A DNA stretch of 64,000 nucleotides, from the NCBI GenBank assembly GCA_932294295.1, contig OW028579.1, positions 9,670,370 through 9,734,369 of the forward strand, written 5' to 3'. The first letter of the stretch is position 1; each line of letters starts with the position of its first letter. Both the position numbers and the translations under genes were made by a program. Under the pieces are notes generated by a model. It was not told the origin of the DNA. It saw only the letters and a program-made list of their open reading frames with translations, and ran no database searches. Shown one piece after another: positions 38,643-51,152 of the stretch. The DNA is from Alitta virens (Eukaryota; Annelida; Polychaeta; Phyllodocida; Nereididae).

Positions 38643-40310
38643 TCGGCGCGGCCTGTGAGGCTGGCATCTCACTGCTAATTGCACTTCCTACATTTTTGTG
38701 TACTCTTGATAATTTAACTGTGCCACGTCGTTCCCTGACGCTACTATAGAGTATTTCACTTCGGTGTTGCTTTGTTGTCGTTTGTTTTCTTGTCAGCATC
38801 CTGGCTCTCTGCAACGGCCTTGACCCCGCTACGCACGAGTGCCCCACGTGGCTATCATAATGCACGCTTCATCCTCTGCCACTCATTGGCTGTGCTAAGT
38901 TGGCCTAACTTACTACTTCATCGGCGCGGCCTGTGAGTCTGGCATCTCACTGCCAAGTGCACTTCCTACATGGCTGTGTACTCTTGATAATTTAACTGTG
39001 CCACGTCGTTCCCTGACGCTACTATAGACTATTTCACTTCGGTGTTGCTTTGTTGTCGTTTGTTTTCTTGTCAGCATTCTGGCTCTCTGCAACGGCCTTG
39101 ACCCCGCTACGCACGAGTGCCCCACGTGGCTATCATAATGCACGCTTCGTTCTCTGTCTCTCATTGGCTGTGCTAAGTGGACCTAACTTACTACTTCATC
39201 GGCGCGGCCTGTGAGTCTGGCATCTCACTGCTAAGTGCACTTCCTACATGGCTGTATACTCTTGATAATTTAACTGTGCCACGTCGTTCCCTGACGCTAC
39301 TTTAGACTATTTCACTTCGGTGTTGCATTGTTGTCGTTTGTTTTCTTGTCAGCATCCTGGCTCTCTGCAACGGCCTTGACCCCGCTACGCACGAGTGCCC
39401 CACGTGGCTATCATAATTCACGCTTCGTCCCCTGCCTCTCATTGGCTGTGCTAAGTGGACCTAACTTACTACATCATCGGCGCGGCCTGTGAGGCTGGCA
39501 TCTCACTGCTAATTGCACTTCCTACATTTTTGTGTACTCTTGATAATTTAACTGTGTCACGTCGTTCCCTGACGCTACTATAGAGTATTTCACTTCGGTG
39601 TTGCTTTGTTGTCGTTTGTTTTCTTGTCAGCATCCGGGCTGTCTGCAACGGCCTTGACCCCGCTAAGCACGAGTGCCCCACGTGGCTATCATAATGCACG
39701 CTTCATCCTCTGCCACTCATTGGCTGTGCTAAGTTGGCCTAACTTACTACTTCATCGGCGCGGCCTGTGAGTCTGGCATCTCACTGCAAAGTGCACTTCC
39801 TACATGGCTGTGTACTCTTGATAATTTAACTGTGCCACGTCGTTCCCTGACGCTACTATAGACTATTTCACTTCGGTGTTGCATTGTTGTCGTTTGTTTT
39901 CTTGTCAGCATCCTGGCTCTCTGCAAAGGCCTTGACCCCGCTACGCACGAGTGCCCCACGTGGCTATCATAATGCACGCTTCGTCCTCTGCCTCTCATTG
40001 GCTGTGCTAAGTGTACTCAACTTACTACTTCATCGGCGCGGCCTGTGAGTCTGGCATCTCACTGCTAATTGCACTTCCTACATTTTTGTGTACTCTTGAT
40101 AATTTAACTGTGCCACGTCGTTCCCTGACGCTACTATTGACTATTTCACTTCGGTGTTGCATTGTTGTCGTTTGTTTTCTTGTCAGCATCCTGGCACTCT
40201 GCAATGGCCTTGACCCCGCTACGCACGAGTGCCCCACGTGGCTATCATTATGCACGCTTCATCCTCTGCCTCTCATTGGCTGTGCTAAGTGGACCTAACT
40301 TACTACATCA
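38643..40310 (+). repeat. Monomers M140-M145: l(G18)-m-c'-d-e-f
   Basis: Begins like 25855-27244 but lacks the M96 hybrid, and keeps e and f after d. From M141 onward it matches M110 onward (30303-33916) at a spacing of 8,618 bp, so this is the point where the template switches from the 46-monomer to the 31-monomer spacing. Confidence 0.88.
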
Positions 40311-42534
40311 TCGGCGCGGCCTGTGAGTCTGGCATCTCACTGCTAATTGCACTTCCTACATTTTTGTGTACTCTTGATAATTTAACTGTGCCACGTCGTT
40401 CCCTGACGCTACTATAGAGTATTTCACTTCGGTGTTGCTTTGTTGTCGTTTGTTTTCTTGTCAGCATCCTGGCCCTCTACAGCGGCCTTGACCCCGCTAC
40501 GCACGAGTGCCCCACGTGGCTATCATAATGCACGCTTCGTCCTCTGCCTCTCATTGGCTGTGCTAAGTGTACCTAACTTACTAATTCATCGGCGCGGCCT
40601 GTGAGTCTGGCATCTCACTGCTAATTGCACTTCCTACATTTTTGTGTACTCTTGATAATTTAACTGTGCCACGTCGTTCCCTGACGCTACTATTGACTAT
40701 TTCACTTCGGTGTTGCATTGTTGTCGTTTGTTTTCTGGTCAGCATCCTGGCTCTCTGCAACGGCCTTGACCCCGCTACGCACGAGTGCCCCACGTGGCTA
40801 TCATAATGCACGCTTCGTTCTCTGTCTCTCATTGGCTGTGCTAAGTGGACCTAACTTACTACTTCATCGGCGCGGCCTGTGAGTCTGGCATCTCACTGCT
40901 AAGTGCACTTCCTACATGGCTGTGTACTCTTGATAATTTAACTGTGCCACGTCTTTCCAATAGGCTATTATAGAGTATTTCACTTCGGTGTTGCGTTGTT
41001 GTCGTTAGTTTTCTTGTCAGCATGCTGGCCCTCTACAGCGGCCTTGACCCCGCTACGCACGAGTGCCCCACGTGGCTATCATTATGCACGCTTTATCCTC
41101 TGCCTCTCATTGGCTGTGCTAAGTGGACCTAACTTACTACATCATCGGCGCGGCCTGTGAGTCTGGCATCTCACTGCTAATTGCACTTCCTACATTTTTG
41201 TGTACTCTTGATAATTTAACTGTGCCACGTCGTTCCCTGACGCTACTATAGAGTATTTCACTTCGGTGTTGCTTTGTTGTCGTTTGTTTTCTTGTCAGCA
41301 TCCTGGCCCTCTACAGCGGCCTTGACCCCGCTACGCACGAGTGCCCCACGTGGCTATCATAATGCACGCTTCGTTCTCTGCCTCTCATTGGCTGTGCTAA
41401 GTGTACCTAACTTACTACTTCATCGGCGCGGCCTGTGAGTCTGGCATCTCACTGCTAATTGCACTTCCTACATTTTTGTGTACTCTTGATAATTTAACTG
41501 TGCCACGTCGTTCCCTGACGCTACTATTGACTATTTCACTTCGGTGTTGCATTGTTGTCGTTTGTTTTCTTGTCAGCATCCTGGCTCTCTGCAACGGCCT
41601 TGACCCCGCTACGCACGAGTGCCCCACGTGGCTATCATAATGCACGCTTCGTTCTCTGTCTCTCATTGGCTGTGCTAAGTGGACCTAACTTACTACTTCA
41701 TCGGCGCGGCCTGTGAGTCTGGCATCTCACTGCTAAGTGCACTTCCTACATGGCTGTGTACTCTTGATAATTTAACTGTGCCACGTCTTTCCAATAGGCT
41801 ATTATAGAGTATTTCACTTCGGTGTTGCGTTGTTGTCGTTAGTTTTCTTGTCAGCATGCTGGCCCTCTACAGCGGCCTTGACCCCGCTACGCACGAGTGC
41901 CCCACGTGGCTATCATTATGCACGCTTTATCCTCTGCCTCTCATTGGCTGTGCTAAGTGGACCTAACTTACTACATCATCGGCGCGGCCTGTGAGTCTGG
42001 CATCTCACTGCTAATTGCACTTCCTACATTTTTGTGTACTCTTGATAATTTAACTGTGCCACGTCGTTCCCTGACGCTACTATAGAGTATTTCACTTCGG
42101 TGTTGCTTTGTTGTCGTTTGTTTTTTTGTCAGCATCCTGGCCCTCTACAGCGGCCTTGACCCCGCTACGCACGAGTGCCCCACGTGGCTATCATAATGCA
42201 CGCTTCGTTCTCTGCCTCTCATTGGCTGTGCTAAGTGTACCTAACTTACTACTTCATCGGCGCGGCCTGTGAGTCTGGCATCTCACTGCTAATTGCACTT
42301 CCTACATTTTTGTGTACTCTTGATAATTTAACTGTGCCACGTCGTTCCCTGACGCTACTATTGACTATTTCACTTCGGTGTTGCATTGTTGTCGTTTGTT
42401 TTCTTGTCAGCATCCTGGCTCTCTGCAACGGCCTTGACCCCGCTACGCACGAGTGCCCCACGTGGCTATCATAATGCACGCTTCGTTCTCTGTCTCTCAT
42501 TGGCTGTGCTAAGTGGACCTAACTTACTACTTCA
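40311..42534 (+). repeat. Monomers M146-M153: o-k-h-i'-k-h-i-k
   Basis: Fourth k-h-i series, with the GGTCAG marker in M147 (near 40737). It is cut short after the third k by the hybrid M154. Confidence 0.9.
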
Positions 42535-42812
42535 TCGGCGCGGCCTGTGAGTCTGGCATCTCACTGCTAAGTGCACTTCCTACATGGCTGTGTACTCTTG
42601 ATAATTTAACTGTGCCACGTCTTTCCAATAGGCTATTATAGAGTATTTCACTTCGGTGTTGCGTTGTTGTCGTTTGTTTTCTTGTCAGCATTCTGGCTCT
42701 CTGCAACGGCCTTGACCCCGCTACGCACGAGTGCCCCACGTGGCTATCATAATGCACGCTTCGTTCTCTGTCTCTCATTGGCTGTGCTAAGTGGACCTAA
42801 CTTACTACTTCA
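42535..42812 (+). repeat. Hybrid monomer M154 (h front, m back)
   Basis: The front has the full h cluster at 88-102 and G129. From position 141 it is m (T141, T158, TTCTCTGTC tail). The breakpoint is confined to about 42663-42675, one of the two most tightly bounded junctions in the window. Compared with M123-M127 (33917-35306), four monomers have been removed in register. Confidence 0.9.
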
Positions 42813-45036
42813 TCGGCGCGGCCTGTGAGTCTGGCATCTCACTGCTAAGTGCACTTCCTACATGGCTGTATACTCTTGATAATTTAACTGTGCCACGTCG
42901 TTCCCTGACGCTACTTTAGACTATTTCACTTCGGTGTTGCATTGTTGTCGTTTGTTTTCTTGTCAGCATCCTGGCTCTCTGCAACGGCCTTGACCCCGCA
43001 ACGCACGAGTGCCCCACGTGGCTATCATAATTCACGCTTCGTCCCCTGCCTCTCATTGGCTGTGCTAAGTGGACCTAACTTACTACATCATCGGCGCGGC
43101 CTGTGAGGCTGGCATCTCACTGCTAATTGCACTTCCTACATTTTTGTGTACTCTTGATAATTTAACTGTGTCACGTCGTTCCCTGACGCTACTATAGAGT
43201 ATTTCACTTCGGTGTTGCGTTGTTGTCGTTTGTTTTCTTGTCAGCATCCGGGCTCTCTGCAACGGCCTTGACCCCGCTACGCACGAGTGCCCCACGTGGC
43301 TATCATAATGCACGCTTCATCCTCTGCCACTCATTGGCTGTGCTAAGTTGGCCTAACTTACTACTTCATCGGCGCGGCCTGTGAGTCTGGCATCTCACTG
43401 CAAAGTGCACTTCCTACATGGCTGTGTACTCTTGATAATTTAACTGTGCCACGTCGTTCCCTGACGCAACTATTGACTATTTCACTTCGGTGTTGCATTG
43501 TTGTCGTTTGTTTTCTTGTCAGCATCCTGGCTCTCTGCAAAGGCCTTGACCCCGCTACGCACGAGTGCCCCACGTGGCTATCATAATGCACGCTTCGTTC
43601 TCTGTCTCTCATTGGCTGTGCTAAGTGGACCTAACTTACTACTTCATCGGCGCGGCCTGTGAGTCTGGCATCTCACTGCTAAGTGCACTTCCTACATGGC
43701 TGTGTACTCTTGATAATTTAACTGTGCCACGTCGTTCCCTGACGCTACTTTAGACTATTTCACTTCGGTGTTGCATTGTTGTCGTTTGTTTTCTTGTCAG
43801 CATCCTGGCTCTCTGCAACGGCCTTGACCCCGCTACGCACGAGTGCCCCACGTGGCTATCATAATTCACGCTTCGTCCCCTGCCTCTCATTGGCTGTGCT
43901 AAGTGGACCTAACTTACTACATCATCGGCGCGGCCTGTGAGGCTGGCATCTCACTGCTAATTGCACTTCCTACATTTTTGTGTACTCTTGATAATTTAAC
44001 TGTGCCACGTCGTTCCCTGACGCTACTATAGAGTATTTCACTTCGGTGTTGCGTTGTTGTCGTTTGTTTTCTTGTCAGCATCCGGGCTGTCTGCAACGGC
44101 CTTGACCCCGCTAAGCACGAGTGCCCCACGTGGCTATCATAATGCACGCTTCATCCTCTGCCACTCATTGGCTGTGCTAAGTTGGCCTAACTTACTACTT
44201 CATCGGCGCGGCCTGTGAGTCTGGCATCTCACTGCAAAGTGCACTTCCTACATGGCTGTGTACTCTTGATAATTTAACTGTGCCACGTCGTTCCCTGACG
44301 CTACTATAGACTATTTCACTTCGGTGTTGCATTGTTGTCGTTTGTTTTCTTGTCAGCATCCTGGCTCTCTGCAAAGGCCTTGACCCCGCTACGCACGAGT
44401 GCCCCACGTGGCTATCATAATGCACGCTTCGTCCTCTGCCTCTCATTGGCTGTGCTAAGTGTACTCAACTTACTACTTCATCGGCGCGGCCTGTGAGTCT
44501 GGCATCTCACTGCTAATTGCACTTCCTACATTTTTGTGTACTCTTGATAATTTAACTGTGCCACGTCGTTCCCTGACGCTACTATTGACTATTTCACTTC
44601 GGTGTTGCATTGTTGTCGTTTGTTTTCTTGTCAGCATCCTGGCACTCTGCAATGGCCTTGACCCCGCTACGCACGAGTGCCCCACGTGGCTATCATTATG
44701 CACGCTTCATCCTCTGCCTCTCATTGGCTGTGCTAAGTGGACCTAACTTACTACATCATCGGCGCGGCCTGTGAGTCTGGCATCTCACTGCTAATTGCAC
44801 TTCCTACATTTTTGTGTACTCTTGATAATTTAACTGTGCCACGTCGTTCCCTGACGCTACTATAGAGTATTTCACTTCGGTGTTGCATTGTTGTCGTTTG
44901 TTTTCTTGTCAGCATCCTGGCTCTCTGCAACGGCCTTGACCCCGCTACGCACGAGTGCCCCACGTGGCTATCATAATGCACGCTTCGTTCTCTGTCTCTC
45001 ATTGGCTGTGCTAAGTGGACCTAACTTACTACTTCA
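42813..45036 (+). repeat. Monomers M155-M162: c'-a-b-c-d-e-f-g
   Basis: Fourth a-to-g run preceded by c'. M155 has a private CCCGCAACGC (about 42999). M159 is d with C81 rather than the usual T81. Confidence 0.9.
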
Positions 45037-46148
45037 TCGGCGCGGCCTGTGAGTCTGGCATCTCACTGCTAAGTGCACTTCCTACATGGCTGTGTACTCT
45101 TGATAATTTAACTGTGCCACGTCTTTCCAATAGGCTATTATAGAGTATTTCACTTCGGTGTTGCGTTGTTGTCGTTAGTTTTCTTGTCAGCATGCTGGCC
45201 CTCTACAGCGGCCTTGACCCCGCTACGCACGAGTGCCCCACGTGGCTATCATTATGCACGCTTTATCCTCTGCCTCTCATTGGCTGTGCTAAGTGGACCT
45301 AACTTACTACATCATCGGCGCGGCCTGTGAGTCTGGCATCTCACTGCTAATTGCACTTCCTACATTTTTGTGTACTCTTGATAATTTAACTGTGCCACGT
45401 CGTTCCCTGACGCTACTATAGAGTATTTCACTTCGGTGTTGCTTTGTTGTCGTTTGTTTTTTTGTCAGCATCCTGGCCCTCTACAGCGGCCTTGACCCCG
45501 CTACGCACGAGTACCCCACGTGGCTATCATAATGCACGCTTCGTTCTCTGCCTCTCATTGGCTGTGCTAAGTGTACCTAACTTACTACTTCATCGGCGCG
45601 GCCTGTGAGTCTGGCATCTCACTGCTAATTGCACTTCCTACATTTTTGTGTACTCTTGATAATTTAACTGTGCCACGTCGTTCCCTGACGCTACTATTGA
45701 CTATTTCACTTCGGTGTTGCATTGTTGTCGTTTGTTTTCTTGTCAGCATCCTGGCTCTCTGCAACGGCCTTGACCCCGCTACGCACGAGTGCCCCACGTG
45801 GCTATCATAATGCACGCTTCATCCTCTGCCTCTCATTGGCTGTGCTAAGTGGACCTAACTTACTACATCATCGGCGCGGCCTGTGAGTCTGGCATCTCAC
45901 TGCTAATTGCACTTCCTACATTTTTGTGTACTCTTGATAATTTAACTGTGCCACGTCGTTCCCTGACGCTACTATAGAGTATTTCACTTCGGTGTTGCTT
46001 TGTTGTCGTTTGTTTTCTTGTCAGCATCCTGGCTCTCTGCAACGGCCTTGACCCCGCTACGCACGAGTGCCCCACGTGGCTATCATAATGCACGCTTCAT
46101 CCTCTGCCACTCATTGGCTGTGCTAAGTTGGCCTAACTTACTACTTCA
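45037..46148 (+). repeat. Monomers M163-M166: h-i-j-l, left copy of a duplicated five-mer
   Basis: Here g is followed directly by h, as in M7-M8. M164 (45315-45592) has a private G-to-A at position 199 (GAGTACCCC), which is shared only with M169. Confidence 0.9.
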
Positions 46149-46426
46149 TCGGCGCGGCCTGTGAGTCTGGCATCTCACTGCTAAGTGCACTTCCTACATG
46201 GCTGTGTACTCTTGATAATTTAACTGTGCCACGTCGTTCCCTGACGCTACTATAGAGTATTTCACTTCGGTGTTGCATTGTTGTCGTTTGTTTTCTTGTC
46301 AGCATCCTGGCTCTCTGCAACGGCCTTGACCCCGCTACGCACGAGTGCCCCACGTGGCTATCATAATGCACGCTTCGTTCTCTGTCTCTCATTGGCTGTG
46401 CTAAGTGGACCTAACTTACTACTTCA
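46149..46426 (+). repeat. Hybrid monomer M167 (m front, g back)
   Basis: G37 and GGC52-54 as in m; GAG107-109, A129, T160 and a TTCTCTGTC tail as in g. The switch lies between about 46202 and 46257. This is the junction that created the five-monomer tandem duplication on either side of it. Confidence 0.85.
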
Positions 46427-48094
46427 TCGGCGCGGCCTGTGAGTCTGGCATCTCACTGCTAAGTGCACTTCCTACATGGCTGTGTACTCTTGATAATTTA
46501 ACTGTGCCACGTCTTTCCAATAGGCTATTATAGAGTATTTCACTTCGGTGTTGCGTTGTTGTCGTTAGTTTTCTTGTCAGCATGCTGGCCCTCTACAGCG
46601 GCCTTGACCCCGCTACGCACGAGTGCCCCACGTGGCTATCATTATGCACGCTTTATCCTCTGCCTCTCATTGGCTGTGCTAAGTGGACCTAACTTACTAC
46701 ATCATCGGCGCGGCCTGTGAGTCTGGCATCTCACTGCTAATTGCACTTCCTACATTTTTGTGTACTCTTGATAATTTAACTGTGCCACGTCGTTCCCTGA
46801 CGCTACTATAGAGTATTTCACTTCGGTGTTGCTTTGTTGTCGTTTGTTTTTTTGTCAGCATCCTGGCCCTCTACAGCGGCCTTGACCCCGCTACGCACGA
46901 GTACCCCACGTGGCTATCATAATGCACGCTTCGTTCTCTGCCTCTCATTGGCTGTGCTAAGTGTACCTAACTTACTACTTCATCGGCGCGGCCTGTGAGT
47001 CTGGCATCTCACTGCTAATTGCACTTCCTACATTTTTGTGTACTCTTGATAATTTAACTGTGCCACGTCGTTCCCTGACGCTACTATTGACTATTTCACT
47101 TCGGTGTTGCATTGTTGTCGTTTGTTTTCTTGTCAGCATCCTGGCTCTCTGCAACGGCCTTGACCCCGCTACGCACGAGTGCCCCACGTGGCTATCATAA
47201 TGCACGCTTCATCCTCTGCCTCTCATTGGCTGTGCTAAGTGGACCTAACTTACTACATCATCGGCGCGGCCTGTGAGTCTGGCATCTCACTGCTAATTGC
47301 ACTTCCTACATTTTTGTGTACTCTTGATAATTTAACTGTGCCACGTCGTTCCCTGACGCTACTATAGAGTATTTCACTTCGGTGTTGCTTTGTTGTCGTT
47401 TGTTTTCTTGTCAGCATCCTGGCTCTCTGCAACGGCCTTGACCCCGCTACGCACGAGTGCCCCACGTGGCTATCATAATGCACGCTTCATCCTCTGCCAC
47501 TCATTGGCTGTGCTAAGTTGGCCTAACTTACTACTTCATCGGCGCGGCCTGTGAGTCTGGCATCTCACTGCTAAGTGCACTTCCTACATGGCTGTGTACT
47601 CTTGATAATTTAACTGTGCCACGTCGTTCCCTGACGCTACTATAGACTATTTCACTTCGGTGTTGCTTTGTTGTCGTTTGTTTTCTTGTCAGCATTCTGG
47701 CTCTCTGCAACGGCCTTGACCCCGCTACGCACGAGTGCCCCACGTGGCTATCATAATGCACGCTTCGTTCTCTGTCTCTCATTGGCTGTGCTAAGTGGAC
47801 CTAACTTACTACTTCATCGGCGCGGCCTGTGAGTCTGGCATCTCACTGCTAAGTGCACTTCCTACATGGCTGTATACTCTTGATAATTTAACTGTGCCAC
47901 GTCGTTCCCTGACGCTACTTTAGACTATTTCACTTCGGTGTTGCATTGTTGTCGTTTGTTTTCTTGTCAGCATCCTGGCTCTCTGCAACGGCCTTGACCC
48001 CGCTACGCACGAGTGCCCCACGTGGCTATCATAATTCACGCTTCGTCCCCTGCCTCTCATTGGCTGTGCTAAGTGGACCTAACTTACTACATCA
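46427..48094 (+). repeat. Monomers M168-M173: h-i-j-l (right copy), then m-c'
   Basis: M169 repeats the private GAGTACCCC of M164 exactly 1,390 bp downstream, so the duplication came after that mutation. The series then leaves by the usual m-c'. Confidence 0.9.
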
Positions 48095-49206
48095 TCGGCG
48101 CGGCCTGTGAGGCTGGCATCTCACTGCTAATTGCACTTCCTACATTTTTGTGTACTCTTGATAATTTAACTGTGTCACGTCGTTCCCTGACGCTACTATA
48201 GAGTATTTCACTTCGGTGTTGCGTTGTTGTCGTTTGTTTTCTTGTCAGCATCCGGGCTCTCTGCAACGGCCTTGACCCCGCTACGCACGAGTGCCCCACG
48301 TGGCTATCATAATGCACGCTTCATCCTCTGCCACTCATTGGCTGTGCTAAGTTGGCCTAACTTACTACTTCATCGGCGCGGCCTGTGAGTCTGGCATCTC
48401 ACTGCAAAGTGCACTTCCTACATGGCTGTGTACTCTTGATAATTTAACTGTGCCACGTCGTTCCCTGACGCAACTATTGACTATTTCACTTCGGTGTTGC
48501 ATTGTTGTCGTTTGTTTTCTTGTCAGCATCCTGGCTCTCTGCAAAGGCCTTGACCCCGCTACGCACGAGTGCCCCACGTGGCTATCATAATGCACGCTTC
48601 GTTCTCTGTCTCTCATTGGCTGTGCTAAGTGGACCTAACTTACTACTTCATCGGCGCGGCCTGTGAGTCTGGCATCTCACTGCTAAGTGCACTTCCTACA
48701 TGGCTGTGTACTCTTGATAATTTAACTGTGCCACGTCGTTCCCTGACGCTACTTTAGACTATTTCACTTCGGTGTTGCATTGTTGTCGTTTGTTTTCTTG
48801 TCAGCATCCTGGCTCTCTGCAACGGCCTTGACCCCGCTACGCACGAGTGCCCCACGTGGCTATCATAATTCACGCTTCGTCCCCTGCCTCTCATTGGCTG
48901 TGCTAAGTGGACCTAACTTACTACATCATCGGCGCGGCCTGTGAGGCTGGCATCTCACTGCTAATTGCACTTCCTACATTTTTGTGTACTCTTGATAATT
49001 TAACTGTGTCACGTCGTTCCCTGACGCTACTATAGAGTATTTCACTTCGTTGTTGCGTTGTTGTCGTTTGTTTTCTTGTCAGCATCCGGGCTGTCTGCAA
49101 CGGCCTTGACCCCGCTAAGCACGAGTGCCCCACGTGGCTATCATAATGCACGCTTCATCCTCTGCCACTCATTGGCTGTGCTAAGTTGGCCTAACTTACT
49201 ACTTCA
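48095..49206 (+). repeat. Monomers M174-M177: a-b-c-d
   Basis: Fifth a-to-d run. M177 has a private G-to-T in CTTCGTTG (about 49050). Confidence 0.9.
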
Positions 49207-49762
49207 TCGGCGCGGCCTGTGAGTCTGGCATCTCACTGCAAAGTGCACTTCCTACATGGCTGTGTACTCTTGATAATTTAACTGTGCCACGTCGTTCCCT
49301 GACGCTACTATAGACTATTTCACTTCGGTGTTGCATTGTTGTCGTTTGTTTTCTTGTCAGCATCCTGGCTCTCTGCAAAGGCCTTGACCCCGCTACGCAC
49401 GAGTGCCCCACGTGGCTATCATAATGCACGCTTCGTCCTCTGCCTCTCATTGGCTGTGCTAAGTTGGCCTAACTTACTACTTCATCGGCGCGGCCTGTGA
49501 GTCTGGCATCTCACTGCAAAGTGCACTTCCTACATGGCTGTGTACTCTTGATAATTTAACTGTGCCACGTCGTTCCCTGACGCTACTATAGACTATTTCA
49601 CTTCGGTGTTGCATTGTTGTCGTTTGTTTTCTTGTCAGCATCCTGGCTCTCTGCAAAGGCCTTGACCCCGCTACGCACGAGTGCCCCACGTGGCTATCAT
49701 AATGCACGCTTCGTCCTCTGCCTCTCATTGGCTGTGCTAAGTGTACTCAACTTACTACTTCA
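49207..49762 (+). repeat. Duplicated e monomers M178-M179
   Basis: Two e monomers stand in a row. The first ends with the d-type spacer TTGGCC instead of GTACTC; the switch lies between about 49445 and 49465. This is the one recognised exchange located in the last 40 bases of the unit, next to the conserved dyad. Confidence 0.88.
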
Positions 49763-51152
49763 TCGGCGCGGCCTGTGAGTCTGGCATCTCACTGCTAATT
49801 GCACTTCCTACATTTTTGTGTACTCTTGATAATTTAACTGTGCCACGTCGTTCCCTGACGCTACTATTGACTATTTCACTTCGGTGTTGCATTGTTGTCG
49901 TTTGTTTTCTTGTCAGCATCCTGGCACTCTGCAATGGCCTTGACCCCGCTACGCACGAGTGCCCCACGTGGCTATCATTATGCACGCTTCATCCTCTGCC
50001 TCTCATTGGCTGTGCTAAGTGGACCTAACTTACTACATCATCGGCGCGGCCTGTGAGTCTGGCATCTCACTGCTAATTGCACTTCCTACATTTTTGTGTA
50101 CTCTTGATAATTTAACTGTGCCACGTCGTTCCCTGACGCTACTATTGACTATTTCACTTCGGTGTTGCATTGTTGTCGTTTGTTTTCTTGTCAGCATCCT
50201 GGCTCTCTGCAACGGCCTTGACCCCGCTACGCACGAGTGCCCCACGTGGCTATCATAATGCACGCTTCGTTCTCTGTCTCTCATTGGCTGTGCTAAGTGG
50301 ACCTAACTTACTACATCATCGGCGCGGCCTGTGAGTCTGGCATCTCACTGCTAAGTGCACTTCCTACATGGCTGTGTACTCTTGATAATTTAACTGTGCC
50401 ACGTCTTTCCAATAGGCTATTATAGAGTATTTCACTTCGGTGTTGCGTTGTTGTCGTTAGTTTTCTTGTCAGCATGCTGGCCCTCTACAGCGGCCTTGAC
50501 CCCGCTACGCACGAGTGCCCCACGTGGCTATCATTATGCACGCTTTATCCTCTGCCTCTCATTGGCTGTGCTAAGTGGACCTAACTTACTACATCATCGG
50601 CGCGGCCTGTGAGTCTGGCATCTCACTGCTTATTGCACTTCCTACATTTTTGTGTACTCTTGATAATTTAACTGTGCCACGTCGTTCCCTGACGCTACTA
50701 TAGAGTATTTCACTTCGGTGTTGCTTTGTTGTCGTTTGTTTTCTTGTCAGCATCCTGGCCCTCTACAGCGGCCTTGACCCCGCTACGCACGAGTGCCCCA
50801 CGTGGCTATCATAATGCACGCTTCGTTCTCTGCCTCTCATTGGCTGTGCTAAGTGTACCTAACTTACTACTTCATCGGCGCGGCCTGTGAGTCTGGCATC
50901 TCACTGCTAATTGCACTTCCTACATTTTTGTGTACTCTTGATAATTTAACTGTGCCACGTCGTTCCCTGACGCTACTATTGACTATTTCACTTCGGTGTT
51001 GCATTGTTGTCGTTTGTTTTCTTGTCAGCATCCTGGCTCTCTGCAACGGCCTTGACCGCGCTACGCACGAGTGCCCCACGTGGCTATCATAATGCACGCT
51101 TCATCCCCTGCCTCTCATTGGCTGTGCTAAGTGGACCTAACTTACTACATCA
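49763..51152 (+). repeat. Five-mer f-k-h-i'-n, left copy (M180-M184)
   Basis: The i' monomer has the rare TTATT at 34-38 and the n monomer has G184. Repeated directly in the next 1,390 bp. Confidence 0.92.

Larger units (their letters stand above)
29469..39198 (+). repeat. HOR block B, copy 2 (M107-M141)
   Basis: Equivalent of 16681-26410 at a spacing of 12,788 bp. Copy-specific changes include A-to-T at 34576 (M125) and T-to-A at 35578 (end of M128). Copy 1 has the AG double change in M89 and a C-to-T in M94 that are absent here. Confidence 0.93.
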
